A stretch of DNA of 64,000 bases from Candidatus Rhodoferax bjergmarkensis (GCA_016708345.1 JADJFX010000036.1:124001-188000), one strand, 5' to 3'. Numbered from the stretch's first letter, positions 44,620 to 53,128 are shown. The notes: generated from the letters alone by a model not told the origin. Program-made: numbers and translations.

Positions 44620-44758
44620 TTTAATTCGATCCTGGTCCCTTTTTTCCTTGGCATCGAGCGGGACGCTGAGTTCGTTGCCAAGCCAGCCGTCATTGCCGTT
44701 CTGCTTGGGCTGACTTGTTCACAGACCACAGCTACCAAACCCTGAAAGTTACTGAAAA

Positions 44759-45184
44759 ATGATTCTCACGCTCAAAGTCAAACTTATTAGTGGCATGTAT
44801 GCCAAAGGCGACTGGGAAGGGGTGATTGAAATTGACGCGACCGACACCCTGGAAGACCTGCACTTTGCCATTCAGAAAGCCGTCAAATTTGCCAACGACC
44901 ACATGTATGAATTCCGCATTGGCAGGACCGAGCGCAGCCGGAACATGGAGGTGTTTAACGATGACACTGGCAATGTTTATGAGCAGACCATCGGTGGCTT
45001 GTATCCGCTGCCAGACAAAAAAAGTTTGTATTACCTTTTTGATTATGGTGATGACTGGTTTTTTAAAATCGTCAAAACACAAAAGACCTGTCCTGAACCT
45101 CTCCCGGGCGTAGCCTACCCCCGATTGGTGCAGGAATCCGGTGTCAAGCCTGAGCAATACCCGGCCTGGGATGACGAAGAATAA
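44759..45184 (+). CDS. Plasmid pRiA4b ORF-3-like protein
   Basis: This 141-residue protein has the pRiA4b ORF-3 (IS1096 TnpR-like) fold: LTLKVKLISGMYAKGDWEGV, LEDLHFAIQKAVKFANDHMYEF and the family hallmark FDYGDDWFFKI. The family is often linked to plasmids or mobile elements, but its function is unknown. It sits between a CDF remnant and a MITE-like repeat, consistent with a mobile or patchwork region. No ribosome-binding site is obvious before the ATG. Confidence 0.8.
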   Translation: MILTLKVKLISGMYAKGDWEGVIEIDATDTLEDLHFAIQKAVKFANDHMYEFRIGRTERSRNMEVFNDDTGNVYEQTIGGLYPLPDKKSLYYLFDYGDDWFFKIVKTQKTCPEPLPGVAYPRLVQESGVKPEQYPAWDDEE

Positions 45185-45204
45185 GCCTCCAATAAAGAGG
45201 GATT

Positions 45205-45382
45205 TTCCGTGCTTATCCGGTTGTCACACCCACTTGGCGGAATTTCCAACTTGCTGGCAAAAATCGTCGCTGAACTGATCGTTTGCCCTGTCGTCGGCGT
45301 CAAAAGGTCGAGCTTTGTCCATCTTCTGGACAAAAATTCGCCGCAAGAAATCTCTGGGTGTGGCAACCGGATAAGCACGGAA
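45205..45382. mobile_element. MITE-like element with 28-bp inverted ends upstream of pbpC
   Basis: Ends 45205-45232 and 45355-45382 are inverted copies: the left end TTCCGTGCTTATCCGGTTG with CACACCCA matches the right end complement with one mismatch. Flanking ATTTT occurs at 45202-45206 and 45382-45386, a possible 5-bp target duplication overlapping the ends by a base or two. No transposase fits inside. It ends only a few bases before the pbpC start, so it may supply or disrupt its leader. Confidence 0.6.
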
Positions 45383-45390
45383 TTTTCATC

Positions 45391-47688
45391 GTGAAATTGT
45401 GGGTAAAACACCCGTTTGCGCACGTTCTTATTGCGCTGGTAGCTATTATTGTTATAGCAATCAGATGTTGGCCGCATAGCACTCTGGCGCAGGCGGTGGG
45501 CAGTTCCCGGGCGGTTTACGCGCAAGGCGGCGAACTGATGCGCCTGACGCTGGCCCCCGATGGCCAGTACCGGCTGTGGGTGCCGCTGGCGCGCATCGCG
45601 CCCACACTGGTGGAGGCAGTGCTGACCTATGAAGACCGCTATTTTTTCTGGCACCCGGGCGTCAACCCGGCCGCGCTGGTGCGCAGCAGCTGGAATATGG
45701 CCAACGGCCAGCGCCGCCAGGGCGGCTCCACCCTCACCATGCAACTGGCGCGCCGCCTGTATGGCATTGACAGCCGCAGCTTGGGCGGCAAACTGGCGCA
45801 GTCGGCGGCGGCGCTGTGGCTGGAGCTGCGCTACAGCAAGGCCGACCTGCTGGAGGCTTACCTCAACACCGCGCCCTACGGCGGCAACATAGAGGGCGTG
45901 GGGGCCGCCAGCCTGATCTATTTTGGCCATGCGGCGCAGACCTTGAGCCTGCCTGAAGCGCTGACGCTGGCCGTGATTCCGCAAAACCCGGTCAAGCGGG
46001 TGGCGGCAAAGGGGCGCAACGTCGAATTGCAGCAGGCGCGTGAACGCCTGTGGGCGCAGTGGGTGCGACGCGACCCGCAGCTGGCGCGCCACGCGCCGGA
46101 TGTGTCGCTGGCCTTGAGCGCCCAAGGCCGCGCGGCGCTGCCTTTTGTGGCACCCCACGCCACCGACATGCTGCTGTCTCAAGAGCACGGAAATAGCGAA
46201 ATTCGCTCCACCTTGAACCTGCCCATGCAGCGCACGCTGGAGCGCATCATGGCGCAGTACCTGCAATCACACGCCGGCATCGGACTGACCAACGCCAGCG
46301 CCTTGCTGCTCGATGCCAGCACCATGCAGGTACGCGCGGTGGTGGGGTCGGCGGATTACCACAACGAGGCCATCAGCGGGCAGGTCAACGGCACACTGGC
46401 CAAGCGCTCGCCCGGCTCCACACTCAAGCCATTCATCTATGCGCTGGCGCTGGAGCAGGGCCTGATGCACCCGCGCACCGTGCTCAAGGACGCGCCTACC
46501 GCCTTTGGCCCCTATGCGCCCGAGAACTTTGATGGCCGCTTTGCCGGCCCGATTGCCGCACAGGATGCCTTGATCCGCAGCCGCAACATCCCGGCGGTGG
46601 CGCTGGCGGCGCGCCTGTCCAAGCCGGGTTTGTACGATTTTTTGAAGCTGTCCGGCGTGGGGAGGCTGCAAAGCGAGCAGCACTACGGCCTGGCACTGGT
46701 GCTGGGTGGCGGCGAGGTCACCATGGAAGAGCTGGCTTCGTTGTACGCCACGCTGGCCAATGGCGGTGCCAGCGCCCGACTGAGCTACACGCAGGCGGAT
46801 GCACCTGGTGCGCCGCTGCAGCTGCTCAGCCCCGAGGCCGCTTACATCACCTTGGAGATGCTGCGCCAGACCCCGCGCCCCGACACCGGTGGCCCGGCGC
46901 GCCCGACCGTGGCCTGGAAAACCGGCACCTCCTGGGGTTTTCGCGATGCCTGGACGGCGGGTGTTTTTGGCCGCCACGTGCTGGTGGTGTGGGTGGGTAA
47001 TTTTGACGGCAGCAGCAATCCGGCGTTGATTGGCGTCGATGCCGCCGCGCCACTGTTCTTGCGCATGGTCGATGCCCTGCGCGCCCAGCGGCTCGACCCT
47101 GGCGAGCTGGCCATGTCGCTGCCGCCCGATTTGCGCAAAGTCGAGGTGTGCGCCGCCACTGGTGGCTTGCCCGATGCCCTGTGCCCGGTGCAGGTCAGCA
47201 CCTGGTTTATCGCGGGCAAGTCACCCATCCAGGCGAGTAGCCTGCACCGCGCCCTGTGGGTGGACCAACGCAGCGGCCAGCCGGTGTGCGGGCCGCAGCC
47301 CCATGCCAGGCGCGAAGTGGTGGAGCAATGGGGCAGCGACATGCAGCAGCTGTTTCGCAAAGCCGGCCTGGCGCGCAAGGTGATGGCTGTACCAGACTGC
47401 GGCACTGCTGCAGCCAGTGCGGAAGGCGCGCCCGTCATCACCTCGCCCCTGCGCGGCGTGAGCTACCAGCTGCGCATGAAAAATCCTGAGCCCCTCTTGC
47501 TTCGCGCCGACGCCGGGTCGAATGCAAAGACCTTGTTCTGGTTTGCCGACGACGCCCTGCTGGGCCGCGCCCGCCCCGGCGAGAGCCTGCACTGGCTGCC
47601 CACTGCCGCCCGTCGTTATGCGCTGCGCGCGGTAGACGAGCAGGGCCGCGCCGATTCGCGCGAGGTGACCGTGGAGTTGGTGCCGTGA
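45391..47688 (+). CDS. pbpC: Penicillin-binding protein 1C (bifunctional transglycosylase/transpeptidase)
   Basis: This 765-residue protein probably starts at the GTG at 45391; the frame continues upstream into a MITE-like element without protein character. A membrane helix (LIALVAIIVIAIR) at residues 12-25 is partly encoded by an AGCTGC-type repeat. The GT51 transglycosylase has the EDRYFFWHPGVNPAALVRS and RRQGGSTLTMQLAR motifs. The transpeptidase has SPGSTLKPF (SxxK), RSRNIPAVALA (SxN) and KTGTSWGFRDAW (KTG). A C-terminal BiPBP_C domain follows. PBP1C normally neighbours the macroglobulin; here a 4.1-kb block intervenes. Confidence 0.93.
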   Translation: MKLWVKHPFAHVLIALVAIIVIAIRCWPHSTLAQAVGSSRAVYAQGGELMRLTLAPDGQYRLWVPLARIAPTLVEAVLTYEDRYFFWHPGVNPAALVRSSWNMANGQRRQGGSTLTMQLARRLYGIDSRSLGGKLAQSAAALWLELRYSKADLLEAYLNTAPYGGNIEGVGAASLIYFGHAAQTLSLPEALTLAVIPQNPVKRVAAKGRNVELQQARERLWAQWVRRDPQLARHAPDVSLALSAQGRAALPFVAPHATDMLLSQEHGNSEIRSTLNLPMQRTLERIMAQYLQSHAGIGLTNASALLLDASTMQVRAVVGSADYHNEAISGQVNGTLAKRSPGSTLKPFIYALALEQGLMHPRTVLKDAPTAFGPYAPENFDGRFAGPIAAQDALIRSRNIPAVALAARLSKPGLYDFLKLSGVGRLQSEQHYGLALVLGGGEVTMEELASLYATLANGGASARLSYTQADAPGAPLQLLSPEAAYITLEMLRQTPRPDTGGPARPTVAWKTGTSWGFRDAWTAGVFGRHVLVVWVGNFDGSSNPALIGVDAAAPLFLRMVDALRAQRLDPGELAMSLPPDLRKVEVCAATGGLPDALCPVQVSTWFIAGKSPIQASSLHRALWVDQRSGQPVCGPQPHARREVVEQWGSDMQQLFRKAGLARKVMAVPDCGTAAASAEGAPVITSPLRGVSYQLRMKNPEPLLLRADAGSNAKTLFWFADDALLGRARPGESLHWLPTAARRYALRAVDEQGRADSREVTVELVP
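45426..45464 (-). repeat. AGCTGC-type repeat inside the pbpC start
   Basis: On the minus strand it reads TTGCTATAACAATAATAGCT, ACCAGCGCAATAAG, in the same order as the reference. It encodes the membrane helix of PBP1C. Confidence 0.45.
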
Positions 47689-47874
47689 TGTGACAGTGGA
47701 CACGCAACCCGGTCAGGGCCGCAGATGAGAAATATGCATTGCAAATGAGTGTGATCACCCAGATGGGGGAACGAATCGTCACGTTGATTGGAAATGAATT
47801 CAATTTCTAGCGGAATTGACAGCAAGCCCAGACGACAAGGGCCTTGCCCAACTTATTCCTGCTTGACCCCTTAG

Positions 47875-48213
47875 CTGACAATTAAACTGATCTGGCTGTT
47901 TGGCAAGTTGATTGCCAACACCGACATGCACAAAGGCAACCTGAGTTCTGTGCCGACCATGCCCTTGCAAGTGGTACCGGTCTACGACATGCTTCCGATG
48001 TTGTATGCGCCGATGGCGGGAGGTGAAATACTGCTGGTTCGGTATGCCCCGGCCTTGCCCAGTCCGCAGGACCGGGCGCTATGGCTGCAAGCCAGTGTTG
48101 CGGCCTGCAGGTTCTGGCAAACCGCTGCCGCCGATCAGAGCATCAGCCCAGAGTTTCAAACCCTGTGCCGCCAAAACCTGGCTGCGCTGATGGCCGTGCA
48201 AGATATGGCTTGA
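47875..48213 (+). pseudogene. C-terminal remnant of a HipA-like kinase
   Basis: From LIWLFGKLIANTDMHKGNLS onward the sequence matches the catalytic end of HipA/YjjJ-type serine/threonine kinases: NTDMHKGNLS is the catalytic loop and VYDMLPMLYAP the metal-binding DxLP segment. Only about 110 of the family's roughly 440 residues are present. A TAG stop lies just upstream at 47872-47874, and no HipB antitoxin is near. Confidence 0.7.
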
Positions 48214-48224
48214 TGCCAGCGCCG

Positions 48225-48971
48225 CTACAGCTCGGCTTCTTCGGCAATGGCGTTGGCCATGTACTCGATCTTCTTTTGCATGTCTTCATCGGTGTCAGCA
48301 AAGCGCTTGGCAATGGCGGCAAATTCGTCCTGGATTTCGATGAAGGCGTCCACCATGTCGGGGTCGAAATGGCTGGCGCGGCCCTGAAAAATCGTCACCA
48401 CAGCCTGGTCGTGCGGCACACCGGCTTTGTAGACCCGGTCGGAGATCAGGGCGTCGTACACATCGGCGATGGCCAGCAGGCGCGCAGACAAAGGAATCTG
48501 GTCACCTGACAGGGCCTGCGGATAACCCGTGCCATCCCATTTTTCCTGGTGGCTGTAGACCAGCTCCTTGACGATCTGCATGCGTACGGCCTCAAACCCC
48601 AAGGTTTTCTCGGCGTAGGCGATGGCGTCGCGGGCCAGGGTGGTGTGGGTTTTCATGATCTCGAACTCGGCCGACGTCAACCGGCTGGGTTTGAGCAAAA
48701 TGCGGTCCGGGATGCCCACCGTGCCCATGTCATACAAGGGCGCAGAGCGGAACAATTCGCCGATATATTCCTGCGTCAACGTTGCTGCGAAACGGGGATG
48801 GCCAACCAGCCGCTGTGCCAGTGCATTGACGTAATGCTGAATGCGCATCACGTGGTTGCCGGTGTCGGAGTCGCGCGTTTCGGCCAGCGAGGTGATGGCG
48901 AGAACCGCTACCGCCATGGCGGCACGCACGGGATCAGCCTCGAAATTTTGGCTGGGGTCGGGTAAATTCAA
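48225..48971 (-). CDS. HD-GYP-type protein with degenerate HD motif
   Basis: This 248-residue protein has the shape of HD-GYP cyclic-di-GMP phosphodiesterases: ETRDSDTGNHVMRIQHYV, FRSAPLYDMGTVGIPDRIL, MKTHTTLARDAIAYAE, SHQEKWDGTGYPQAL and IADVYDALISDRVYK. The HD dyad that should read LHDIGK is YDMGT, so a metal-ligand His and the conserved Lys are replaced. HQE instead of HHE is, to my recollection, normal in this subgroup. No receiver domain precedes it. It may bind cyclic-di-GMP without hydrolysing it, or be inactive. Confidence 0.82.
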   Translation of the reverse strand: MNLPDPSQNFEADPVRAAMAVAVLAITSLAETRDSDTGNHVMRIQHYVNALAQRLVGHPRFAATLTQEYIGELFRSAPLYDMGTVGIPDRILLKPSRLTSAEFEIMKTHTTLARDAIAYAEKTLGFEAVRMQIVKELVYSHQEKWDGTGYPQALSGDQIPLSARLLAIADVYDALISDRVYKAGVPHDQAVVTIFQGRASHFDPDMVDAFIEIQDEFAAIAKRFADTDEDMQKKIEYMANAIAEEAEL

Positions 48972-49038
48972 AATAGTGCTCCACTGTTCAGACTGTGATA
49001 TTAATGCGACTGGCGCTTGTGCGGTGTAATTTCTTTAA

Positions 49039-49198
49039 GGATGTGGCTAGGAATAATTTCCCGATTTGCCCCGAGGAGTCGGGATGCGATGTGAGGCGCA
49101 AGACGGGCCGTGTAGCTCCGCTACACAAGCGGCTTGCAACGAAGCAGCGCGCCCGAATCCGACAGGGGAAATTGGGGAACTTATTTCTTGCCACATCC
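49039..49198. mobile_element. 160-bp MITE-like element with TAA target duplication
   Basis: The terminal inverted repeats GGATGTGGCTAGGAATAATT and the complement of the right end (GGATGTGGCAAGAAATAAGT) match over about 24 bases with a few changes. They are flanked by TAA on both sides (49036-49038 and 49199-49201). The interior also holds inverted segments and no gene. The TNA-type 3-bp duplication resembles that of some IS5-group elements. It lies between the HD-GYP and methyltransferase genes. Confidence 0.7.
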
Positions 49199-49219
49199 TA
49201 AGGTTGTTGCCTGCTGCAT

Positions 49220-49963
49220 TCACGCATTACGCGGCTCAAGCGGTGCACGGTAAAGCCACACCATCCGGCCATCCGGGCAGCGCAGCGTGGCCTGGGGTTG
49301 CAGCGACAAAGCCTCAAATTCCAAGCTCACCAGCCAGGCACCCGCGGCGAGTTCGGATCGCGCTTTGTCCACGGCGCGCTGCATGCTCTCGGGCCTTTGA
49401 AAAAGGTACACCATGGCATAGGGGTGCCAGTCGGCACGCCAGATGTCGGCGTGGCGTATTCGGGCCCACCGGCAGCGCAGGGCGCACAGGGCGCGCAATG
49501 GCCAGCTCCACTCCAGGCCGTGGAACTGGGCCGCCGGGTAGGCTTGGCGCAAGGCTTTGAGTCCGTCGCCCAGCCCGCAACCCGCGTCCAGCACGGGGGC
49601 ATCCACCGGCAGCGGGGCCACGGTGGCCAGGTCGCTCAAGGCGTTGGCAGGCGTGGGGAACAGGGGTGCATCACGCCAGGCATTGAGCGGGTAAATCAGG
49701 AACAGCAGCGCCAACGGCACCAGCCAGGCCCAGCCGGGCAAAACAACGCCGCCCGACAACGCGAGCGACAAAGGAAAGCCAGCACCAATGATGAGCCGAC
49801 GCCACCAAGTGCCGCCCAACAAACTGAACGCAACGCCCACCAGGCAAGCCAGCGCCAACGCAGCGTAAGCGTGCAAACCAAACCACTGCAGCAGCGCAAA
49901 CAAAGCCCAGGCACTGCTCCACGCCAACAGTGCAGGCAGCGGCCAACGCAGTCGATCCAGCAT
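49220..49963 (-). CDS. Membrane-anchored class I SAM-dependent methyltransferase
   Basis: This 247-residue protein opens with three or four hydrophobic helices (ALLAWSSAWALFALLQWF, AALALACLVGVAFSLLG, LVPLALLFLIYPLNAW). The C-terminal half has a SAM-binding motif I (APVLDAGCGLGDGLKALR) and an acidic motif II near FHGLEW. The ATG at 49963 is chosen; a TTG three codons earlier is also open. Its substrate is unknown. It lies downstream of parB on the same strand, 15-25 bases away, and may share the par transcript. Confidence 0.75.
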   Translation of the reverse strand: MLDRLRWPLPALLAWSSAWALFALLQWFGLHAYAALALACLVGVAFSLLGGTWWRRLIIGAGFPLSLALSGGVVLPGWAWLVPLALLFLIYPLNAWRDAPLFPTPANALSDLATVAPLPVDAPVLDAGCGLGDGLKALRQAYPAAQFHGLEWSWPLRALCALRCRWARIRHADIWRADWHPYAMVYLFQRPESMQRAVDKARSELAAGAWLVSLEFEALSLQPQATLRCPDGRMVWLYRAPLEPRNA

Positions 49964-49987
49964 GGTGTGCAAAACCTGCCTTTACGG

Positions 49988-50929
49988 TCAACGCGTAGCG
50001 CCGCGTGTGAGTTTGTCGATCAACCCATTGAGTTCATCAAGCGAACCAAACTGGATGCTGAGTTCACCCATTTCTTCCATGCGCCCTGCCCGCTTGACGC
50101 GCTTTTTCACCCGCACCTCAACCTCGGCCATCAAGAGGTCAGACAACTCTTCTTCCACCCGTTTGACGTCGCGCGACTTTTCGGGCCGGGGTTTGGTGGA
50201 GGTCAGAGAGAAATCGGCACTGAGTTTTTTGACCAGGCTTTCAGCCTCGCGCACCGACATTTTTTTGGCGCTGATCTGGCTGGCGGCGGTGATCTGGCTG
50301 GCCCGGTCCAGCGCCAGCAAGGCCCGTGCGTGGCCCATGTCCAAGTCGCCCGCCATCAGCATGGTTTGCACCGGGTCGGCAAGGTTGAGCAGGCGCAGCA
50401 GATTGCTGGCAGCACTGCGTGAACGCCCTACCGCCTGAGCGGTTTGTTCGTGCGTCAATCCAAATTCCTTGATCAGACGCTGCAGGCCCTGGGCTTCTTC
50501 AAGCGGGTTGAGGTCTTCGCGCTGGATGTTTTCAATCAGCGCCATGGCGGCAGCGGCCTCGTTGGGCACATCGCGCACCAGCACCGGCACGCTGTCCAGC
50601 CCAGCCAGCTTGGCCGCACGGAAACGGCGCTCGCCGGCAATGATTTCGTACTTGCCCACGTTGGCACCGTCATGCAGTTTGCGCACCAAAATCGGCTGCA
50701 AGATGCCCTGCACCTTGATGGATTCGGCCAGCTCGTACAGCGCGCCCTCGTCCATGCGGGTGCGTGGCTGGTACATGCCGGCCACCATCTCGGTGACCCG
50801 CAGAACCGACGGTGCCCCGGCAAGATCAGCATTCGAAGCCAAGCCATCTGCGGCGGCAGACTCGCTGACTTTTGGACCGAGCAGCGCTTCGAGTCCACGG
50901 CCCAGACCTTTGAGTTTTTTGGTCACCAT
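49988..50929 (-). CDS. parB: Chromosome-partitioning protein ParB (CTP-dependent parS-binding clamp)
   Basis: This 313-residue protein starts MVTKKLKGLGRGLEALLG, the ParA-stimulating N-terminal peptide. The CTP-binding/N-domain has VRKLHDGANVGKYEIIAGERRFRAAKLAG with the GERR motif in two blocks, and the helix-turn-helix QTAQAVGRSRSAASNLLRLL is typical of ParB/Spo0J. The C-terminal dimerisation domain ends at LTRGATR. It begins directly at the stop of the upstream hydrolase. Four parS sites lie within 4 kb. Confidence 0.95.
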   Translation of the reverse strand: MVTKKLKGLGRGLEALLGPKVSESAAADGLASNADLAGAPSVLRVTEMVAGMYQPRTRMDEGALYELAESIKVQGILQPILVRKLHDGANVGKYEIIAGERRFRAAKLAGLDSVPVLVRDVPNEAAAAMALIENIQREDLNPLEEAQGLQRLIKEFGLTHEQTAQAVGRSRSAASNLLRLLNLADPVQTMLMAGDLDMGHARALLALDRASQITAASQISAKKMSVREAESLVKKLSADFSLTSTKPRPEKSRDVKRVEEELSDLLMAEVEVRVKKRVKRAGRMEEMGELSIQFGSLDELNGLIDKLTRGATR

Positions 50930-51508
50930 TTAAGTTCTACCTTCTTGAAAATTTCCGGGACAGGTCGGCAGCGCTGTCGTTAACTGATCAAGCCATAGCT
51001 GCCCTTGCGGCCAGTCACCCAAGCCCGCTTCGTCATTGATATGGCCCCGGTTGCCAATATCCCGGTAGTCAGCGCCCCAGTCGCTGGCAAACTGCTGCGA
51101 GCGCGCTACGCTGCAATACGGATCGTTGGAACTAGCCACAAGGATGCTCTGGAACGGCAGTTTTTGTGCCGGTATGTTGGCCCAGCTGGGCAGGGCCGAG
51201 CGCAGGGCTTCTTGCTGCAGATCGGGGGGAGCCACCAGCAAGGCGGCTTTGACCCGGTGCGTGTTGCGCGAGTGGGCTGCCCATGCGGCCACCAGCAAAC
51301 ACCCCAGGCTGTGCGCCACCAACACGGCTGGCTCATCACACGCCAGCACCACGTCTTCCAGTCGTGCTGTCCAGTCACCACGCAGCGGGCGCTGCCAGTC
51401 GTGCTGCTGCACACGCTGGTAACCATGCGCAGCTTCCCACCGGCTTTGCCAGTGGTCAAGGCCGGAGTTTTGCCAGCCTGGCAGGACAAGGACGTTGGCG
51501 GGGTTCAT
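50930..51508 (-). CDS. RBBP9/YdeN-type alpha/beta hydrolase
   Basis: This 192-residue serine hydrolase has the NVLVLPGWQNSGLDHWQSRW start, the nucleophile elbow AHSLGCLL, then a likely acid in ASSNDPYCS and the His in NRGHINDEAGLGDWP. These form the Ser-Asp-His triad of the RBBP9/YdeN group. It sits between parA and parB, which are usually adjacent, and its stop touches the parB start, so translation is probably coupled. A partition role is not evident. Confidence 0.88.
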   Translation of the reverse strand: MNPANVLVLPGWQNSGLDHWQSRWEAAHGYQRVQQHDWQRPLRGDWTARLEDVVLACDEPAVLVAHSLGCLLVAAWAAHSRNTHRVKAALLVAPPDLQQEALRSALPSWANIPAQKLPFQSILVASSNDPYCSVARSQQFASDWGADYRDIGNRGHINDEAGLGDWPQGQLWLDQLTTALPTCPGNFQEGRT

Positions 51509-51565
51509 TTGCTATATCTTTAGTAGCTGCTTGCGCACGATTGATATGCGCAAACAGCCAATTTG
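51508..51565 (+). repeat. AGCTGCTTGCGCA-family palindromic repeat between parA and hydrolase
   Basis: ATTTGCTATATCTTTAGTAG then CTGCTTGCGCACGATTGATA, TGCGCAAACAGCCAATTTG. It fills the gap between the hydrolase start and the parA stop and may form a processing or terminator hairpin. Confidence 0.7.
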
Positions 51566-52350
51566 TTACATGGATTTGATACGCTCCACCATCTCTTCGG
51601 CAAAGGCCACATACGCCTGAGCCCCCTTGGAGGACGGATCAAACACCACGCCTGGCGCGCCATGGCTGGGTGCCTCGGCCAAGCGCACGTTGCGCGGAAT
51701 CACGGTGTTGAACACCTTGTCGCCGTAGTAATGTTTGAGCTGGTCGCTCACCTGCTGCTGCAAGGTGATGCGCGGGTCAAACATGACGCGCAGCAAACCA
51801 ATGATGGACAGGCTCTTGTTCAAATTTGCATGAACTTGCTTGATGGTGTTGACCAGATCGGTCAGCCCCTCCAACGCAAAGTACTCGCACTGCATAGGCA
51901 CCACCACACCATGGGCACAGCACAGCCCATTGAGGGTCAGCAGGGACAAACTGGGCGGGCAATCGATCAGGATAAAGTCGTATTGCGAATCCACTTCGAG
52001 CAGCGCTTGCTTCAGGCGCGCCTCCCGCCGCTCAATGTCCACCATTTCTACCTCGGCACCCGCCAACTCACGGTTGGCACCCAAAATATCGTAACTGCAG
52101 CCCCCTTCCACCAGCTTCTCGCTGCGCACCCGCGCCTCTGCCACCGAGCTGGTTTCCAGCAGCACGTCGTACACCGTGAGCTTGAGCTGGCGCTTGTCCA
52201 CCCCCGAGCCCATGGTGGCATTGCCCTGCGGGTCCAGGTCCACCATCAGCACCCGCTGCCCGACCTTGGCCAGCCCGGCCGCCAGGTTGACGGTGGTGGT
52301 GGTCTTGCCGACACCACCTTTTTGATTGGCGACGCAGAATATTTTGCCAT
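51566..52350 (-). CDS. parA: Chromosome-partitioning ATPase ParA, frameshifted at codon 4
   Basis: With one extra A in the A-run after ATGGC (complement of T-run 52342-52345) the gene reads MAKIFCVANQKGGVGKTTTT from 52350, the exact ParA/Soj start with deviant Walker A. As given, the ATG at 52350 runs out of frame. The only usable in-frame start (52252) would lose the P-loop. The rest is intact: LMVDLDPQGNATMGSG (Walker A'), FILIDCPPSLSLLTLNG (Walker B) and RNVRLAEAPSHGAPGV. About 261 residues if repaired. A missing base in an essential-type gene argues for sequence error. parS site 1 is 41 bases upstream. Confidence 0.85.
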
Positions 52351-52390
52351 GAAGTACTTACCTGAGATAGAAATGGATTTAAAAAATTAG

Positions 52391-52406
52391 TGTTTCACGT
52401 GAAACA
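52391..52406. other. parS: parS site 1 (perfect)
   Basis: TGTTTCACGTGAAACA, the full 16-bp palindrome bound by ParB. It lies upstream of parA, so ParB may also influence parA transcription. Confidence 0.95.
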
Positions 52407-52599
52407 GTTGAAAGCGCTATTCGACAAAAACACCCTCGTCGGCAACGCCAAGCATCGAAGTCCTTGGGATGGAGGCTTTAAAGTTGCCTGCGGAGAGGTG
52501 CTGAGTTTACGGGGAGATTGTGGGCGTTGTGGTGGTGACTGGGTGGTGAATTGCATTTTTGGCTTTTTGGAATGGATATTTTTTTGATTTCTCTCGCCG

Positions 52600-52670
52600 C
52601 CCCCACTCTCCCCCAGCCCCTCTCGCCCCGCCGGGCGAAAGGAGGAGCCTGAACAGCCACATTTGGCTAA
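52600..52670 (+). repeat. GCCCCGCCGGGCGAAAG-family repeat
   Basis: CCCAGCCCCTCTCGCCCCG then CCGGGCGAAAGGAGGAGCC, TGAACAGCCACATTTGGC. It matches the copies at 31025-31745. Confidence 0.65.
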
Positions 52671-53128
52671 CGCTTGGAAGTGATGCAGTGCAAGTGGGTG
52701 GGACTGCTGACCGGTGGTGAAGTTCGGGATGATGGACCGGCCTTAGAAATCCTCAAGCCATGAGTTCCTGTCACTGACCGCCATATAGGTTCTGGCGCGG
52801 AGGGATTGAACCCTTTGCTCACGAAGAATTGATTTGTCGGTGCGGCATTGAATCTTTGCACCCGGGTTCTCGTTATCTAGACTGGTTGCTGCCGTTCACA
52901 TGGCACAGCTGCACGTCAAGTCCGCAGCGTTTGCGAACCTTGCACGCACAGGTTTGTAGTGGCCGATGACACCGGGGCAGATGGCTCCGCTCATGTCCCC
53001 CGGACCGGACTGCGCGCGATCCTCCTCCTTTACTTCGCTACACCATCCACCCCGCCGTCACCGTCAGCCGACAATGCATATGCGCAAACTCTCTATAGCA
53101 ATCGGCGAATTACCAACAACGGTTGAAG

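Noticed and set aside
45209..45394. Short open frame across the element before pbpC
   Set aside because: It is formed by the inverted ends of the MITE-like element and has no ribosome-binding site or family likeness.
48988..49201. Mirror-image short open frames on both strands
   Set aside because: They are translations of the 160-bp inverted-repeat element, not genes.
52740..52830. A tRNA-like 3' end on the minus strand (GGGTTCAATCCC then TCCGCGCCA)
   Set aside because: No 5' half, anticodon arm or pairing acceptor strand could be found within 100 bases; it is at most a fragment left by an integration event.
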